This document shows, piece after piece, positions 1 through 6,373 of a stretch of DNA of 6,373 bases. Position 1 is the first letter of the stretch. Every line of letters starts with the position of its first letter. Origin of the DNA: Rhodospirillaceae bacterium. GTDB lineage: Bacteria; Pseudomonadota; Alphaproteobacteria; Rhodospirillales; Magnetovibrionaceae. The stretch spans positions 33,721 to 40,093 of the forward strand of contig NVTL01000007.1 of NCBI GenBank assembly GCA_002401565.1, read 5' to 3'. Under the pieces are notes generated by a model. The model was not told where the DNA came from and ran no database searches. It was given only the letters and a program-made list of their open reading frames with translations. The translations under genes and the position numbers were made by a program.

Positions 1-903
1 CCAATTCACATCGCGAATAGTCAGCGACGGTTTCAACAAATCTGTCTTTTCCCCCACCACAATGCGATTGTTTTTTGCGTCAATTTCAAGAACATACAAA
101 GGGTTCGCTGCCGCAATGCCAATGCCTTTGCGTTGACCGATGGTGTATTTGACAATGCCTTCGTGACGGCCCAGGACCTTGCCCGCTGTATCGACAATAT
201 CGCCGGGATCCAAGGCTCCGGGGCGGAGTTTTTCCAGCACGTCTAAGTACTTTCCATCCGGCACAAAACAGATGTCTTGGCTATCTGGTTTTTGCGCAAT
301 GTCCAGTCCTAAACGGACGGCTTCGGCGCGCGCCTCGTCTTTGGTGCAGTTGCCCAAGGGAAACCACAACATGTCCAAAGCTTCTTTGGCTGTGGAAAAC
401 AAGAAATAACTTTGGTCGCGGGAATGATCACAACCCCGATGTAATTCGGCCCCGTCTTCGCCATCCAAACGCCGGGTATAATGGCCCGTAACCAAGGCGA
501 CTGCGCCCAAATCTTTGGCCCGGTCCAACAGGTCGGCGAACTTAATGGTGTCGTTACAGGTCACACACGGAATTGGCGTTTCGCCTTTCAGATACGTGTC
601 GGCAAAATTTTCCATGACTTGTTTTTTAAAGCGTTCTTCGAAATCCAAAACATAATGCGGAATGCCAATGTGGTCGGCAACACGGCGCGCATCTTGAATG
701 TCGCGACCCGCGCAACAGGTGCCGGGTTTATCGATGGCAACACCATGATCGTACAATTGCAAGGTCACGCCCACCACGTCAAATCCGGCTTCTTTTAACA
801 AGGCTGCGGTAACAGACGAGTCCACGCCGCCGGACATGGCAACCACCACACGCGTCTCACATGGGGGCTTGGCAAAGGCACTTTGGGGCAGGTCAAGTTT
901 CAT
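1..903 (-). CDS. mnmA: tRNA-specific 2-thiouridylase MnmA (3' end cut by window edge)
   Basis: Cytoplasmic enzyme that adenylates and thiolates U34 of the tRNAs for Lys, Glu and Gln, using sulfur that originates on IscS. The frame is open for 301 residues from ATG at 903 to the left edge; full-length family members are about 360-390 residues, so roughly the last 60-90 are missing. Visible motifs: the ATP pyrophosphatase P-loop SGGVDSS at residues 24-30; TPIPCVTCN at 109-117, whose last cysteine (Cys116) is the expected nucleophile; RDQSYFL at 162-168; DSQDICFV at 207-214 with the second catalytic Cys212; and [10 protein letters not shown] at 253-262, beginning the middle domain. The start overlaps the stop of the DUF599 gene as ATGA and has no clear Shine-Dalgarno sequence, suggesting translational coupling. 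The product assignment is secure. TtcA-like or ThiI-like enzymes are excluded by the two-cysteine arrangement and the tRNA-binding signature. Confidence 0.96.
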   Translation of the reverse strand, partial: MKLDLPQSAFAKPPCETRVVVAMSGGVDSSVTAALLKEAGFDVVGVTLQLYDHGVAIDKPGTCCAGRDIQDARRVADHIGIPHYVLDFEERFKKQVMENFADTYLKGETPIPCVTCNDTIKFADLLDRAKDLGAVALVTGHYTRRLDGEDGAELHRGCDHSRDQSYFLFSTAKEALDMLWFPLGNCTKDEARAEAVRLGLDIAQKPDSQDICFVPDGKYLDVLEKLRPGALDPGDIVDTAGKVLGRHEGIVKYTIGQRKGIGIAAANPLYVLEIDAKNNRIVVGEKTDLLKPSLTIRDVNW

Positions 904-1616
904 GGTTGCGTATCTGTCAAATCTTCGGGTTCAGGAATGCTGTCTAATAATTCCAACGTATGGGATCTAAATTCACGGCGGTACAATACAGCAACCACCC
1001 ACACGGTGATCACGGCAAAAAGAACGGGGTGAATAAACCAACTGAGCACCGCCAATCCAAAATAATAAGCCCGCACGCCCCGGTTAAAGTTCAAGACACC
1101 GCCCGATACAATCCGTGCCGCACCGTGCGCTAATTTTGTGGCAGCCGGTGTATCAATTTCACTGGGCGGAGGTGCGGCCCCAACCAAAACCAAAGCATAA
1201 TTAAATTGGCGAAGCGACCATGCAAATTTGAAAAAGGCATAAATAAAAATCATCAACAGCAAGAGGACCTTAAGTTCCCATTCAACACGCGTCGCGGTAT
1301 AAACAAAGGGCAGGTCTTGGACCAGAGATTGGGCTTTGTCCACCGATCCCAAAATGGCCAACAGGCCTGCTAATATGAATAAAGTCGTTGTTGAAAAAAG
1401 CCCCACATTTCTCATAATCGCCGACATGATGGTGACATCGGCCACGCGATTTTCGCGCCGCAACATCCGCATCATCCACACCTCGCGGTGTTTGCGCATC
1501 ACCGTCAGCAAGGTCTGGCCATAGCCTTTTTTGCTGTCGCCGTAATAGGTATACGCGCTCCACAACACCAAAAACCAGGCGAGTGCGCCCAAATCAATCC
1601 ATGAAATTTCAGACAT
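900..1616 (-). CDS. DUF599 family integral membrane protein
   Basis: A 238-residue membrane protein that I recognise as a member of the uncharacterised DUF599 family; no biochemical function is known to me. Hydrophobic segments lie at about residues 8-25, 71-91, 114-133 and 184-211, giving probably four membrane spans. A basic stretch between the first two (about 41-57, RKHREVW and MLRRENR) probably faces the cytoplasm. Family-like stretches are LAWFLVLW near the N-terminus, [18 protein letters not shown] at 70-87, and [10 protein letters not shown] at 177-186. The C-terminal tail is acidic. There is no signal peptide apart from the first span. An AAGG element lies about 10 bases before the ATG. 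Its TGA stop overlaps the mnmA start by four bases, and it starts 53 bases after iscX. Its association with mnmA is positional only; a transport, scaffolding or membrane-stress role would be a guess. Confidence 0.85.
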   Translation of the reverse strand: MSEISWIDLGALAWFLVLWSAYTYYGDSKKGYGQTLLTVMRKHREVWMMRMLRRENRVADVTIMSAIMRNVGLFSTTTLFILAGLLAILGSVDKAQSLVQDLPFVYTATRVEWELKVLLLLMIFIYAFFKFAWSLRQFNYALVLVGAAPPPSEIDTPAATKLAHGAARIVSGGVLNFNRGVRAYYFGLAVLSWFIHPVLFAVITVWVVAVLYRREFRSHTLELLDSIPEPEDLTDTQP

Positions 1617-1644
1617 CTTTAAATAGCCTTTTTAAACCTGCATC

Positions 1645-1673
1645 ATCATAAGTGAATATACAGATTAGCTCAA
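1645..1673 (-). promoter_or_regulatory. candidate sigma-70 promoter for DUF599-mnmA
   Basis: Read on the minus strand, TTGAGC (1668-1673; 4 of 6 matches to TTGACA) is followed after exactly 17 bases by TATGAT (1645-1650; 5 of 6 matches to TATAAT). This would start transcription near 1638, about 20 bases before the DUF599 ATG. The -35 box overlaps the iscX stop codon. The intervening sequence is AT-rich. This is a consensus match by eye only; it would let DUF599 and mnmA be transcribed independently of the ISC genes. Confidence 0.3.
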
Positions 1674-1864
1674 TCGCGTTCATCCAGCCACGCCATTTGA
1701 ATCGCTTCCAAAATCTTTTCGCTCGATTTTTTAGGGTCATCTTCAAAACCGGGCAAATCTTGCACCCATTGCCACAAATCGGTAAAGCGCACTTTCAAGA
1801 TGTCCTGATCGGGGCGAGCGTCTTCGAGTTCGATGGCGATGTCGTAAATGTCAGTCCAGCGCAT
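1670..1864 (-). CDS. iscX: IscX, small acidic IscS-binding Fe-S assembly protein
   Basis: A 64-residue acidic protein with the full IscX/YfhJ pattern: the N-terminal WTD (residues 3-5), a DARPDQD segment, VRFTDLWQWV at about 25-34, DDP at 42-44, and the terminal SEKILEAIQMAWLDE. E. coli IscX is 66 residues, so the gene is complete. IscX is known to bind IscS at the site shared with frataxin (CyaY) and ferredoxin and to modulate cluster assembly in an iron-dependent way; it has also been proposed as an iron donor. A good Shine-Dalgarno sequence (GAGGTGA, 1869-1875) precedes the ATG. A strong hairpin terminator lies just upstream, so the gene may be expressed by read-through or from its own promoter, at a level different from fdx and the genes before it. 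Confidence 0.95.
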   Translation of the reverse strand: MRWTDIYDIAIELEDARPDQDILKVRFTDLWQWVQDLPGFEDDPKKSSEKILEAIQMAWLDERD

Positions 1865-1880
1865 AAGGTCACCTCAAAAT

Positions 1881-1909
1881 AAAAAAGGAGGCTAAAAAGC
1901 CTCCCCTTT
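1881..1909 (-). terminator. rho-independent terminator between fdx and iscX
   Basis: In the minus-strand transcript, GGAGGC (1904 down to 1899) and GCCTCC (1892 down to 1887) form a perfect six-pair stem around the loop TTTTTA. Six T residues (1886-1881) follow at once, then A and four more T. The stem can be lengthened by two G-T and three A-T pairs using the T-run and the preceding AAAGG. On the plus strand the same inverted repeat lacks a good T-run, so the element is oriented for the ISC operon. It starts about 21 bases after the fdx stop and ends about 17 bases before the iscX ATG. Confidence 0.8.
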
Positions 1910-1929
1910 ATATCGGTATTTGATGAGGC

Positions 1930-2262
1930 CTAATCAACCGCCATGTTGCGGGTTCCGGTGGGAATGGTGACTTCCAAGCCATCCAATTCATCGGTCATTT
2001 TAATTTGGCAGCCCAAACGAGACGTGTGGGTCAGGCCAAACGCCAAATCCAACATGTCTTCTTCTTCTTCGGTGGCTTCGTCCAATTTTTCAAACCATTT
2101 GTCTTCGACCACAACGTGACATGTTGAACACGCCAACGAGCCTTCGCAGGCACCTTCTAGGTCCAAGTTATTTTTGTGGGCGACTTCCAAAACGGAAAGA
2201 CCAACAGGGGCGTCAACTTCGGTGCGTTTGCCTTCGCCATCGATAAAGGTAATTTTAGGCAT
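1930..2262 (-). CDS. fdx: adrenodoxin-type [2Fe-2S] ferredoxin (ISC ferredoxin)
   Basis: A 110-residue soluble electron carrier, the normal length for the ISC ferredoxin. The cluster ligands are Cys39, Cys45, Cys48 and Cys85, in the spacing C-x5-C-x2-C-x36-C that is diagnostic for adrenodoxin-type rather than plant-type ferredoxins. The local motifs are [12 protein letters not shown] (39-50) and SRLGCQI (81-87). An acidic helix (about 61-72, [10 protein letters not shown]) matches the partner-binding surface of this family. It supplies electrons for reduction of persulfide sulfur during cluster building on IscU and is known to bind IscS. A Shine-Dalgarno GAGGAGA (2272-2278) lies nine bases before the ATG. 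The 76-base gap to hscA (2263-2338) contains no gene and only a weak five-pair inverted repeat without a T-run. A terminator follows the gene, making it the likely last gene of the main ISC transcript. Confidence 0.96.
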   Translation of the reverse strand: MPKITFIDGEGKRTEVDAPVGLSVLEVAHKNNLDLEGACEGSLACSTCHVVVEDKWFEKLDEATEEEEDMLDLAFGLTHTSRLGCQIKMTDELDGLEVTIPTGTRNMAVD

Positions 2263-2338
2263 GCGGGTCGTTCTCCTCGAAAGTAATAAATCAATCAGTT
2301 GGGCAATATTTACAGGGATTTGCCGTTTGAGACAAGCC

Positions 2339-4228
2339 TTAGTCGCTCAGCGCCGTGACTTCTACGCCCGTCAGAGCCTCCCGAATGCCTTTATCCATGC
2401 GTTTTTCGGCAAACGCTTGGGTTGCCGTATCTAAATCATCGGCGGCGGAATTAATCGCGTCACGGTCATCGCCTTTGATAATATGGTGCAAGGCATCCAT
2501 TTTTTCACCAATGGCTTCGCGTTCTTCAACACTCAACAATTTGCAATCAGCCTGCAAAGCAGACGTCACTGCGTTCATGGCGCGCTCGGCTTCGACGCGG
2601 GCTTCGCCCAGCAATCTCAATTCCATATCGCCTTTTGCATTCGCCATTGAATCGTACAGCATCTGCGACATTTCTTCTTCGCTGAGGCCGTAAGACGGTT
2701 TGACTTCCACGTGTTGTTCGATGCCGCTGGTTTCTTCCGATGCCGATACGGTCAACAATCCGTCAGCATCGACTTGGAACGTCACGCGAATGTGCGCCGC
2801 ACCTGCGGCCATCGCCGGAATGCCTGTTAAATTAAAGCGCGCCAGCGACCGATTTTGGTCAACCATTTCTCGCTCGCCCTGAACCACATGAATGGCCATG
2901 GCAGATTGTCCATCTTTGAACGTGGTGAATTCTTGGGCCTTTGCCACCGGAATAGGCGTATTGCGCATAATCACTTTTTCGACCAAGCCGCCCATGGTTT
3001 CCAAACCCAACGACAAGGGCGTGATGTCCAACAGCAATGTATCAGAACCTGTGGTCAACGCTTCGGCCTGCAAAGCAGCCCCCACGGCGACCACTTGATC
3101 GGGATCAATATCGGCCAAAGGATCGGTGCCAAAATAATCGGCAACGGCTTGGCGCACGCAAGGCACGCGGGTTGACCCGCCGACCAAAACCACGCCTTTG
3201 ATATCTTCGGGATCAAAGCCTGCTTCGGTCAGAACTTCATGACAGATTTTAACGGTGCGATTAACGTCCGCAGCAATCAAACCGTCAAAGGTTTTTTTGG
3301 TCAAACTGTGTTGTGAAGATTCCTCACCAATGGTCAAGCTCCATTCGCCGTCATCAGACGTGGTCAGGCATTCTTTTGCCAAACGCCCGGTCATCAACGC
3401 CAGCTTTACATCCGCCGAACTTAACGCGACTTCGCCAAATTCAGCTTTACGTTCGGCCAAGAAATAGTCGGCAATGGCGTGGTCAAAATCATCCCCCCCC
3501 AACGCCGCATCACCACCGGTGGCCAGCACTTGAAACACACCTTTTTGCATGCGCAACAACGACACATCAAATGTGCCGCCGCCCAAATCGTAAATCGCGT
3601 AAAGGCCTTCGGCGCCTTTGTCCAATCCGTAAGCCAAGGCCGCTGCGGTCGGTTCGTTCACCAACCGCAAAACATCCAGACCCGCCAGACGCGCGGCGTC
3701 CTTGGTCGCTGTGCGTTGGGCATCATCAAAATAAGCCGGCACGGTGATGACGGCTTTTTTCACAGCCCCACCCAAATGACCTTCGGCGCGATCTTGTAAA
3801 GCACGCAAAATATCGGCGGAAATTTCAATGGGGGTAAGGACTTGATTACCCACATTCAAACGCACCAGTTGTCCGTCATCGTCACCCGTTGACGCCAAAT
3901 CAAACGGTAACTGTCCGCCCAATGATTTTAAATCTTCGGGACCACGGCCCATCAAACGTTTGATGGAACTGACCACGGAATCGGGACGCATCAACAGCAA
4001 TCGTTTTGCCAGTTCGCCAACCATAGCAGAACCATCGGGCGCATACGCCACGACCGACGGCACCAAAGCCCCGCCCTCTTCGTCTTTGATAACTTCGACC
4101 ACATTATTCGTACTGACCGCGACCACCGAATTGGTGGTGCCCAGATCGATACCGATGGCAAAATCAGTTTCGCCGTCTTGATGGTCCGGGGTTTGACCCG
4201 GTTCCATAATTTGCAACACTTGCACCAT
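2339..4228 (-). CDS. hscA: HscA, Fe-S-specialised Hsp70 chaperone
   Basis: A 629-residue Hsp70 ATPase, close to the usual HscA length of about 616-620. The nucleotide-binding domain is complete: GIDLGTTNS (26-34), [12 protein letters not shown] (161-172), [11 protein letters not shown] (191-201), [11 protein letters not shown] (213-223) and [11 protein letters not shown] (346-356). The interdomain linker reads [13 protein letters not shown] (398-410), followed by the substrate-binding domain to about 515 and the helical lid to the end. The C-terminus lacks the EEVD-like tail of DnaK. Context (hscB immediately upstream, IscU with LPPVK in the same operon) makes HscA rather than DnaK certain. 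It uses ATP, with HscB, to release clusters from IscU. About 22 residues precede the Hsp70 core. The Shine-Dalgarno AAAGGA (4235-4240) overlaps the hscB stop, and the gap is 10 bases. An uninterrupted run of eight G (3493-3500) lies in the codons for the conserved LGGDDFD. Confidence 0.97.
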   Translation of the reverse strand: MVQVLQIMEPGQTPDHQDGETDFAIGIDLGTTNSVVAVSTNNVVEVIKDEEGGALVPSVVAYAPDGSAMVGELAKRLLLMRPDSVVSSIKRLMGRGPEDLKSLGGQLPFDLASTGDDDGQLVRLNVGNQVLTPIEISADILRALQDRAEGHLGGAVKKAVITVPAYFDDAQRTATKDAARLAGLDVLRLVNEPTAAALAYGLDKGAEGLYAIYDLGGGTFDVSLLRMQKGVFQVLATGGDAALGGDDFDHAIADYFLAERKAEFGEVALSSADVKLALMTGRLAKECLTTSDDGEWSLTIGEESSQHSLTKKTFDGLIAADVNRTVKICHEVLTEAGFDPEDIKGVVLVGGSTRVPCVRQAVADYFGTDPLADIDPDQVVAVGAALQAEALTTGSDTLLLDITPLSLGLETMGGLVEKVIMRNTPIPVAKAQEFTTFKDGQSAMAIHVVQGEREMVDQNRSLARFNLTGIPAMAAGAAHIRVTFQVDADGLLTVSASEETSGIEQHVEVKPSYGLSEEEMSQMLYDSMANAKGDMELRLLGEARVEAERAMNAVTSALQADCKLLSVEEREAIGEKMDALHHIIKGDDRDAINSAADDLDTATQAFAEKRMDKGIREALTGVEVTALSD

Positions 4229-4238
4229 AAGCGGTCCT

Positions 4239-4868
4239 TTAACTCATCAGGCGGGCGCGCACGTGGCGCACCTCGCCCATCATTTTATGAAGATATTTTA
4301 AACGCGTCGTCAGCTTGCACGCGGCTTCGACATCGTCGTCTCTAAATACAGTAGACAGTTGACCGATTACTTTTTCAATGGCGGCTTTGCTTTCTTTGGC
4401 AATGACATTCAAATCGGCCAAGGCTTCGACAGTTTCCAAACGTTCCCGCATTTCCATGGCTTCAATTAAAATGGATTGATCTTGCACCAAGTTGCAGCCT
4501 TCGGGCAGCACATCAATGCCTTGCACGTGCACCATATAATCGGCCCGTCTGAGCGGATCTTTTAAGATTTCATACGCATCGTTCAGGGCCGTGGCCTGTT
4601 GCTGGCTTAAGGCTTTTTCTTTGGGGGTACAGTTGGCAAAACGATCGGGATGCAATTGACGTTGCAGATCAAAATACAATTGATCCAAGGCAGAAACATC
4701 AACATCAAAACTGTACTCAACGCCCAGGCGCTCAAAATGCGTGACCCGAGCCGGGCCCTGTACTGCCGAACAGGTTGAACAGAACAACGCACTCAACCCC
4801 ACTGGACCTTTACAGGACCAACAGGGTTTCATGGTTGTTGTTACGGTTTCGATACTGTTCATATTCAT
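4239..4868 (-). CDS. hscB: HscB, J-domain co-chaperone with N-terminal four-cysteine module
   Basis: DnaJ-type co-chaperone that binds IscU and stimulates the HscA ATPase. From ATG at 4868 it has 209 residues. An N-terminal C-x2-C-x10-C-x2-C module (Cys16, Cys19, Cys30, Cys33) resembles the tetracysteine domain of mitochondrial HSCB and is absent from E. coli HscB. The J-domain follows (about 43-117) with HPD at 73-75, then NDAYEILKDPLRRADY, and the C-terminal helical IscU-binding domain (about 125-207). The start is uncertain. ATGs at 4868, 4862 and 4832 are all in frame and none has a clear Shine-Dalgarno sequence. I chose 4868 because it lies four bases after the iscA stop, suggesting re-initiation; 4832 would give MKPCWSC and 197 residues. 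A frame open as far as 5006 would overlap iscA by more than 130 bases and is rejected. The hscA gene follows after 10 bases. Confidence 0.93.
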   Translation of the reverse strand: MNMNSIETVTTTMKPCWSCKGPVGLSALFCSTCSAVQGPARVTHFERLGVEYSFDVDVSALDQLYFDLQRQLHPDRFANCTPKEKALSQQQATALNDAYEILKDPLRRADYMVHVQGIDVLPEGCNLVQDQSILIEAMEMRERLETVEALADLNVIAKESKAAIEKVIGQLSTVFRDDDVEAACKLTTRLKYLHKMMGEVRHVRARLMS

Positions 4869-4872
4869 CAGG

Positions 4873-5211
4873 CTAGACGTGGAAAGATTCGCCGCAACCG
4901 CAGCGACCTTTTTCGTTTGGATTTTTAAAGACAAATCCACTTTCCAACGTGTCGACGACATAATCCATTTCCGTACCGATGACAAACATCGTGGCTTTTG
5001 GATCAATCAAAATCGTGATGCCGTCGACTTCCATTTCTTCGTCGAACTCGTTAACTTCGTCGGCGAATTCCAAGGTATAACTGAGACCAGAACAACCCTT
5101 TGTCTGGACACCAATGCGGATGCCTGCGGACGGTTTATCGCGACTGTCCAACAAAGCCTTCACTTGTTCGATCGCCGCAGGCGTCATATTGATGGGGGCG
5201 GGTAAGCTCAT
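4873..5211 (-). CDS. iscA: IscA, A-type Fe-S carrier protein
   Basis: A 112-residue A-type carrier of the HesB/IscA/SufA family, close to the usual 107 residues. The three conserved cysteines are present: Cys40 in KGCSGLSY, and Cys104 and Cys106 in the C-terminal CGCGESF (104-110). These bind iron or a cluster at a dimer interface. A-type carriers take clusters from IscU and pass them to target proteins, especially [4Fe-4S] enzymes. Position between iscU and hscB supports iscA rather than erpA or sufA, which look similar in sequence. It starts 15 bases after the iscU stop, with an AAGGA (5220-5224) eight bases before the ATG. Its TAG lies four bases before the first possible hscB start. Confidence 0.95.
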   Translation of the reverse strand: MSLPAPINMTPAAIEQVKALLDSRDKPSAGIRIGVQTKGCSGLSYTLEFADEVNEFDEEMEVDGITILIDPKATMFVIGTEMDYVVDTLESGFVFKNPNEKGRCGCGESFHV

Positions 5212-5226
5212 CTCAAATATCCTTAT

Positions 5227-5628
5227 TTATTCGGCCGCTTCTTTTTTAGCGCCCAATTTTTCTTTGTAATCTTCAACGGCTGCTTTGATCGCATCTTCGG
5301 CCAAAATCGAGCAGTGAATTTTCACAGGTGGCAAAGCCAATTCTTCGGCGATGTCGGTGTTTTTAATTTGCGTTGCTTCGTCCAAAGTTTTGCCCTTGAC
5401 CCATTCGGTGACCAGCGAGCTGGACGCAATAGCAGAACCGCAACCGAATGTTTTGAATTTGGCGTCTTCGATGATGCCATCCGCGCTGACTTTGATTTGC
5501 AATTTCATCACATCGCCACACGCCGGAGCCCCAACAAGCCCGGTGCCGATGTCACTTTCTTGTTCGTCCATGGCCCCAACGTTACGGGGATTTTCATAAT
5601 GATCGATGAGTTCTTTACTGTAAGCCAT
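5227..5628 (-). CDS. iscU: IscU, Fe-S cluster assembly scaffold
   Basis: A 133-residue scaffold on which IscS-derived sulfur and iron are joined into [2Fe-2S] clusters; the family norm is about 128. Cluster ligands are Cys37 and Asp39 (PACGDV), Cys63 (FGCGSAIASSS) and His105-Cys106 (KIHCSILAEDAIKAA). The HscA recognition motif LPPVK is intact at 99-103, matching the hscBA genes downstream. The N-terminal YSKELIDHYENPRNVG is typical. The gene has the best Shine-Dalgarno in the window, AAGGAGA (5635-5641) six bases before the ATG, fitting high production of a stoichiometric scaffold. Aspartate at 39 and the LPPVK motif separate it from SufU and from NifU fusions. A short lysine- and glutamate-rich tail (KKEAAE) ends the protein. 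Confidence 0.97.
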   Translation of the reverse strand: MAYSKELIDHYENPRNVGAMDEQESDIGTGLVGAPACGDVMKLQIKVSADGIIEDAKFKTFGCGSAIASSSLVTEWVKGKTLDEATQIKNTDIAEELALPPVKIHCSILAEDAIKAAVEDYKEKLGAKKEAAE

Positions 5629-5642
5629 TTTATTTCTCCTTG

Positions 5643-5656
5643 CCGCACGTTTGCGG
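5643..5656 (-). promoter_or_regulatory. small RNA hairpin just before the iscU ribosome binding site
   Basis: In the minus-strand transcript CCGCA (5656-5652) pairs with TGCGG (5647-5643) across the four-base loop AACG. It ends two bases before the iscU Shine-Dalgarno sequence (5635-5641). There is no T-run, so it is not a terminator. Within the 54-base iscS-iscU gap the sequence ACCCGCA occurs twice, 15 bases apart (5652-5658 and 5667-5673), so TGCGG has two possible partners. It could influence mRNA stability or iscU translation, but a five-pair stem can occur by chance. Confidence 0.3.
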
Positions 5657-5682
5657 GTGCTTAAATTGCGGGTTCATAGAGT

Positions 5683-6373
5683 CTAGTGTGCTGCCCATTT
5701 GATGGACTTAATGTCGATACCGGCTTGGGCCATATCCCAAAGCGGGCTGAGTTCACGCAAGCGGTTTACTTCTTTTGAAATCCGTTCAATAGCGTAATCA
5801 ATGTCTTCGTCCTTGGTGAAACGGCCAAGACCCAAACGCAAAGAGGTGTGCGCCAGTTCTTCTTCGACGCCCAAGGCCCGCAACACATAGCTGGGTTCCA
5901 AGGACGCAGACGTACACGCAGATCCTGAAGACACGCCCAAATCTTTGATGCCCATCATCAGGCCTTCGCCTTCGACATACGAAAACGAAATGTTCAGGTT
6001 GCCGGGAATGCGGTGGTCCGCATCACCGTTCAAATAAATCTCGTCAATGTTGGCTTTTAAGCCTTCGAATAACTTGGTTTGATAACCGCGCAGACGTTCG
6101 GCTTCGGCGCCCATTTCTTTCAAAGCAATTTCACAGGCTTTACCAAAACCAACAATCAAAGGCGTTGGCAAGGTGCCCGACCGCATGCCGCGTTCTTGTC
6201 CGCCACCATGGATCAACGGCACCAAACGCACACGTGGACGACGGCGTACAAACAACGCGCCCATGCCCATGGGGCCATACATTTTGTGCGCGGATATCGA
6301 CAACATATCGATGTTCATTTCTTCGACGTCCAAAGGAATTTTTCCAGTGGCTTGCGCCGCATCAGTGTGGAAA
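5683..6373 (-). CDS. iscS: Cysteine desulfurase IscS (5' end cut by window edge)
   Basis: PLP-dependent enzyme that converts cysteine to alanine and holds the sulfur as a persulfide for IscU, MnmA and other acceptors. The last 229 residues are present, beginning [11 protein letters not shown]; about 175 N-terminal residues lie outside. The PLP lysine is in SAHKMYGP (codon near 6283-6285). The active-site loop [21 protein letters not shown] carries the catalytic cysteine (codon 5914-5916). The C-terminus, [21 protein letters not shown] in outline, corresponds to the IscS tail that contacts Isc[13 protein letters not shown] and TPLIVGFG resemble mitochondrial NFS1. A TTG within the frame at 6331-6333 is an internal leucine codon, not a start: homology continues upstream to the window edge. 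It is a group I (IscS/NifS) desulfurase by its long active-site loop, not SufS; context decides IscS over NifS. Confidence 0.96.
   Translation of the reverse strand, partial: FHTDAAQATGKIPLDVEEMNIDMLSISAHKMYGPMGMGALFVRRRPRVRLVPLIHGGGQERGMRSGTLPTPLIVGFGKACEIALKEMGAEAERLRGYQTKLFEGLKANIDEIYLNGDADHRIPGNLNISFSYVEGEGLMMGIKDLGVSSGSACTSASLEPSYVLRALGVEEELAHTSLRLGLGRFTKDEDIDYAIERISKEVNRLRELSPLWDMAQAGIDIKSIKWAAH

Noticed and set aside
2263..2338. Possible promoter or terminator in the hscA-fdx gap
   Set aside because: TTGTCT with a 17-base spacer to TAAATA matches the -10 consensus poorly (3 of 6), and the GGCAA/TTGCC inverted repeat is short and lacks a T-run.
2339..4228. General DnaK as the identity of the Hsp70
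   Set aside because: The protein lacks a DnaK-like C-terminal tail and lies between hscB and fdx in an ISC operon whose IscU carries the LPPVK recognition motif.
4869..5006. Upstream extension of the hscB frame to an ATG at 5006
   Set aside because: It would overlap iscA by more than 130 bases in another frame, and its peptide has no resemblance to HscB; homology begins at the cysteine module.
4741..5205. Plus-strand open frame of 154 codons opposite iscA and hscB
   Set aside because: It lies antisense to clearly identified genes, has no recognisable domain, and its length follows from the codon bias of the genes beneath it. The same holds for plus-strand frames at 481-798, 2855-3175, 3313-3747 and 5314-5664.
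6331..6333. TTG as a start codon for a shortened iscS
   Set aside because: The frame continues upstream to the window edge with conserved IscS sequence ([11 protein letters not shown]), so this is an internal leucine.
1..6373. A wholly new multi-gene system
   Set aside because: Eight of nine genes belong to well-characterised ISC and tRNA-thiolation families in a familiar order; only the DUF599 protein is of unknown function. No mobile element, toxin-antitoxin, phage or defence gene was seen.

Overview
The window carries one co-oriented gene cluster, read entirely on the minus strand from the right edge to the left. It is an iron-sulfur cluster assembly (ISC) operon followed by a membrane-protein gene and a tRNA-thiolation gene. 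In transcription order: iscS (5' part outside the window), iscU, iscA, hscB, hscA, fdx, iscX, a DUF599 family membrane protein, and mnmA (3' part outside the window). Gene density is very high. The longest stretches without a gene are about 50-76 bases, and I found no frameshifted or broken gene, RNA gene, mobile element or CRISPR array. Open frames on the plus strand are antisense shadows of these genes.

The organism looks like an alphaproteobacterium of moderate GC, perhaps Rhodospirillales-like; this is inferred from protein character, not from any search. IscS has mitochondrial-NFS1-like stretches ([20 protein letters not shown]). HscB has an N-terminal four-cysteine module like the mitochondrial co-chaperone HSCB. 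MnmA has the TPIPCVTCN type of active site. The gene order iscSUA-hscBA-fdx-iscX is the classic proteobacterial one; iscR, if present, lies beyond the right edge.

Region by region: 5683-6373 holds the cysteine desulfurase; 5227-5628 the scaffold IscU; 4873-5211 the A-type carrier IscA; 4239-4868 the J-domain co-chaperone; 2339-4228 its Hsp70 partner HscA; 1930-2262 the adrenodoxin-type ferredoxin; 1670-1864 IscX. A convincing intrinsic terminator (about 1881-1909) sits between fdx and iscX, and a plausible promoter (1645-1673) lies between iscX and the DUF599 gene. The row of genes may therefore be two or more expression units. DUF599 and mnmA overlap by ATGA and must be tightly coupled.

How they work together: IscS takes sulfur from cysteine and passes it to IscU, where clusters are built with electrons from Fdx. 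IscX is known to bind IscS and modulate it. HscB and HscA recognise the LPPVK motif of IscU and drive cluster release, and IscA carries clusters onward. MnmA is a second user of IscS-derived sulfur, placing 2-thiouridine in tRNA wobble positions, so the cluster groups a sulfur donor with two of its sinks. The role of the DUF599 membrane protein is unknown. I see no wholly new system. The best leads are the internal terminator, the DUF599-mnmA coupling and the HscB cysteine module.
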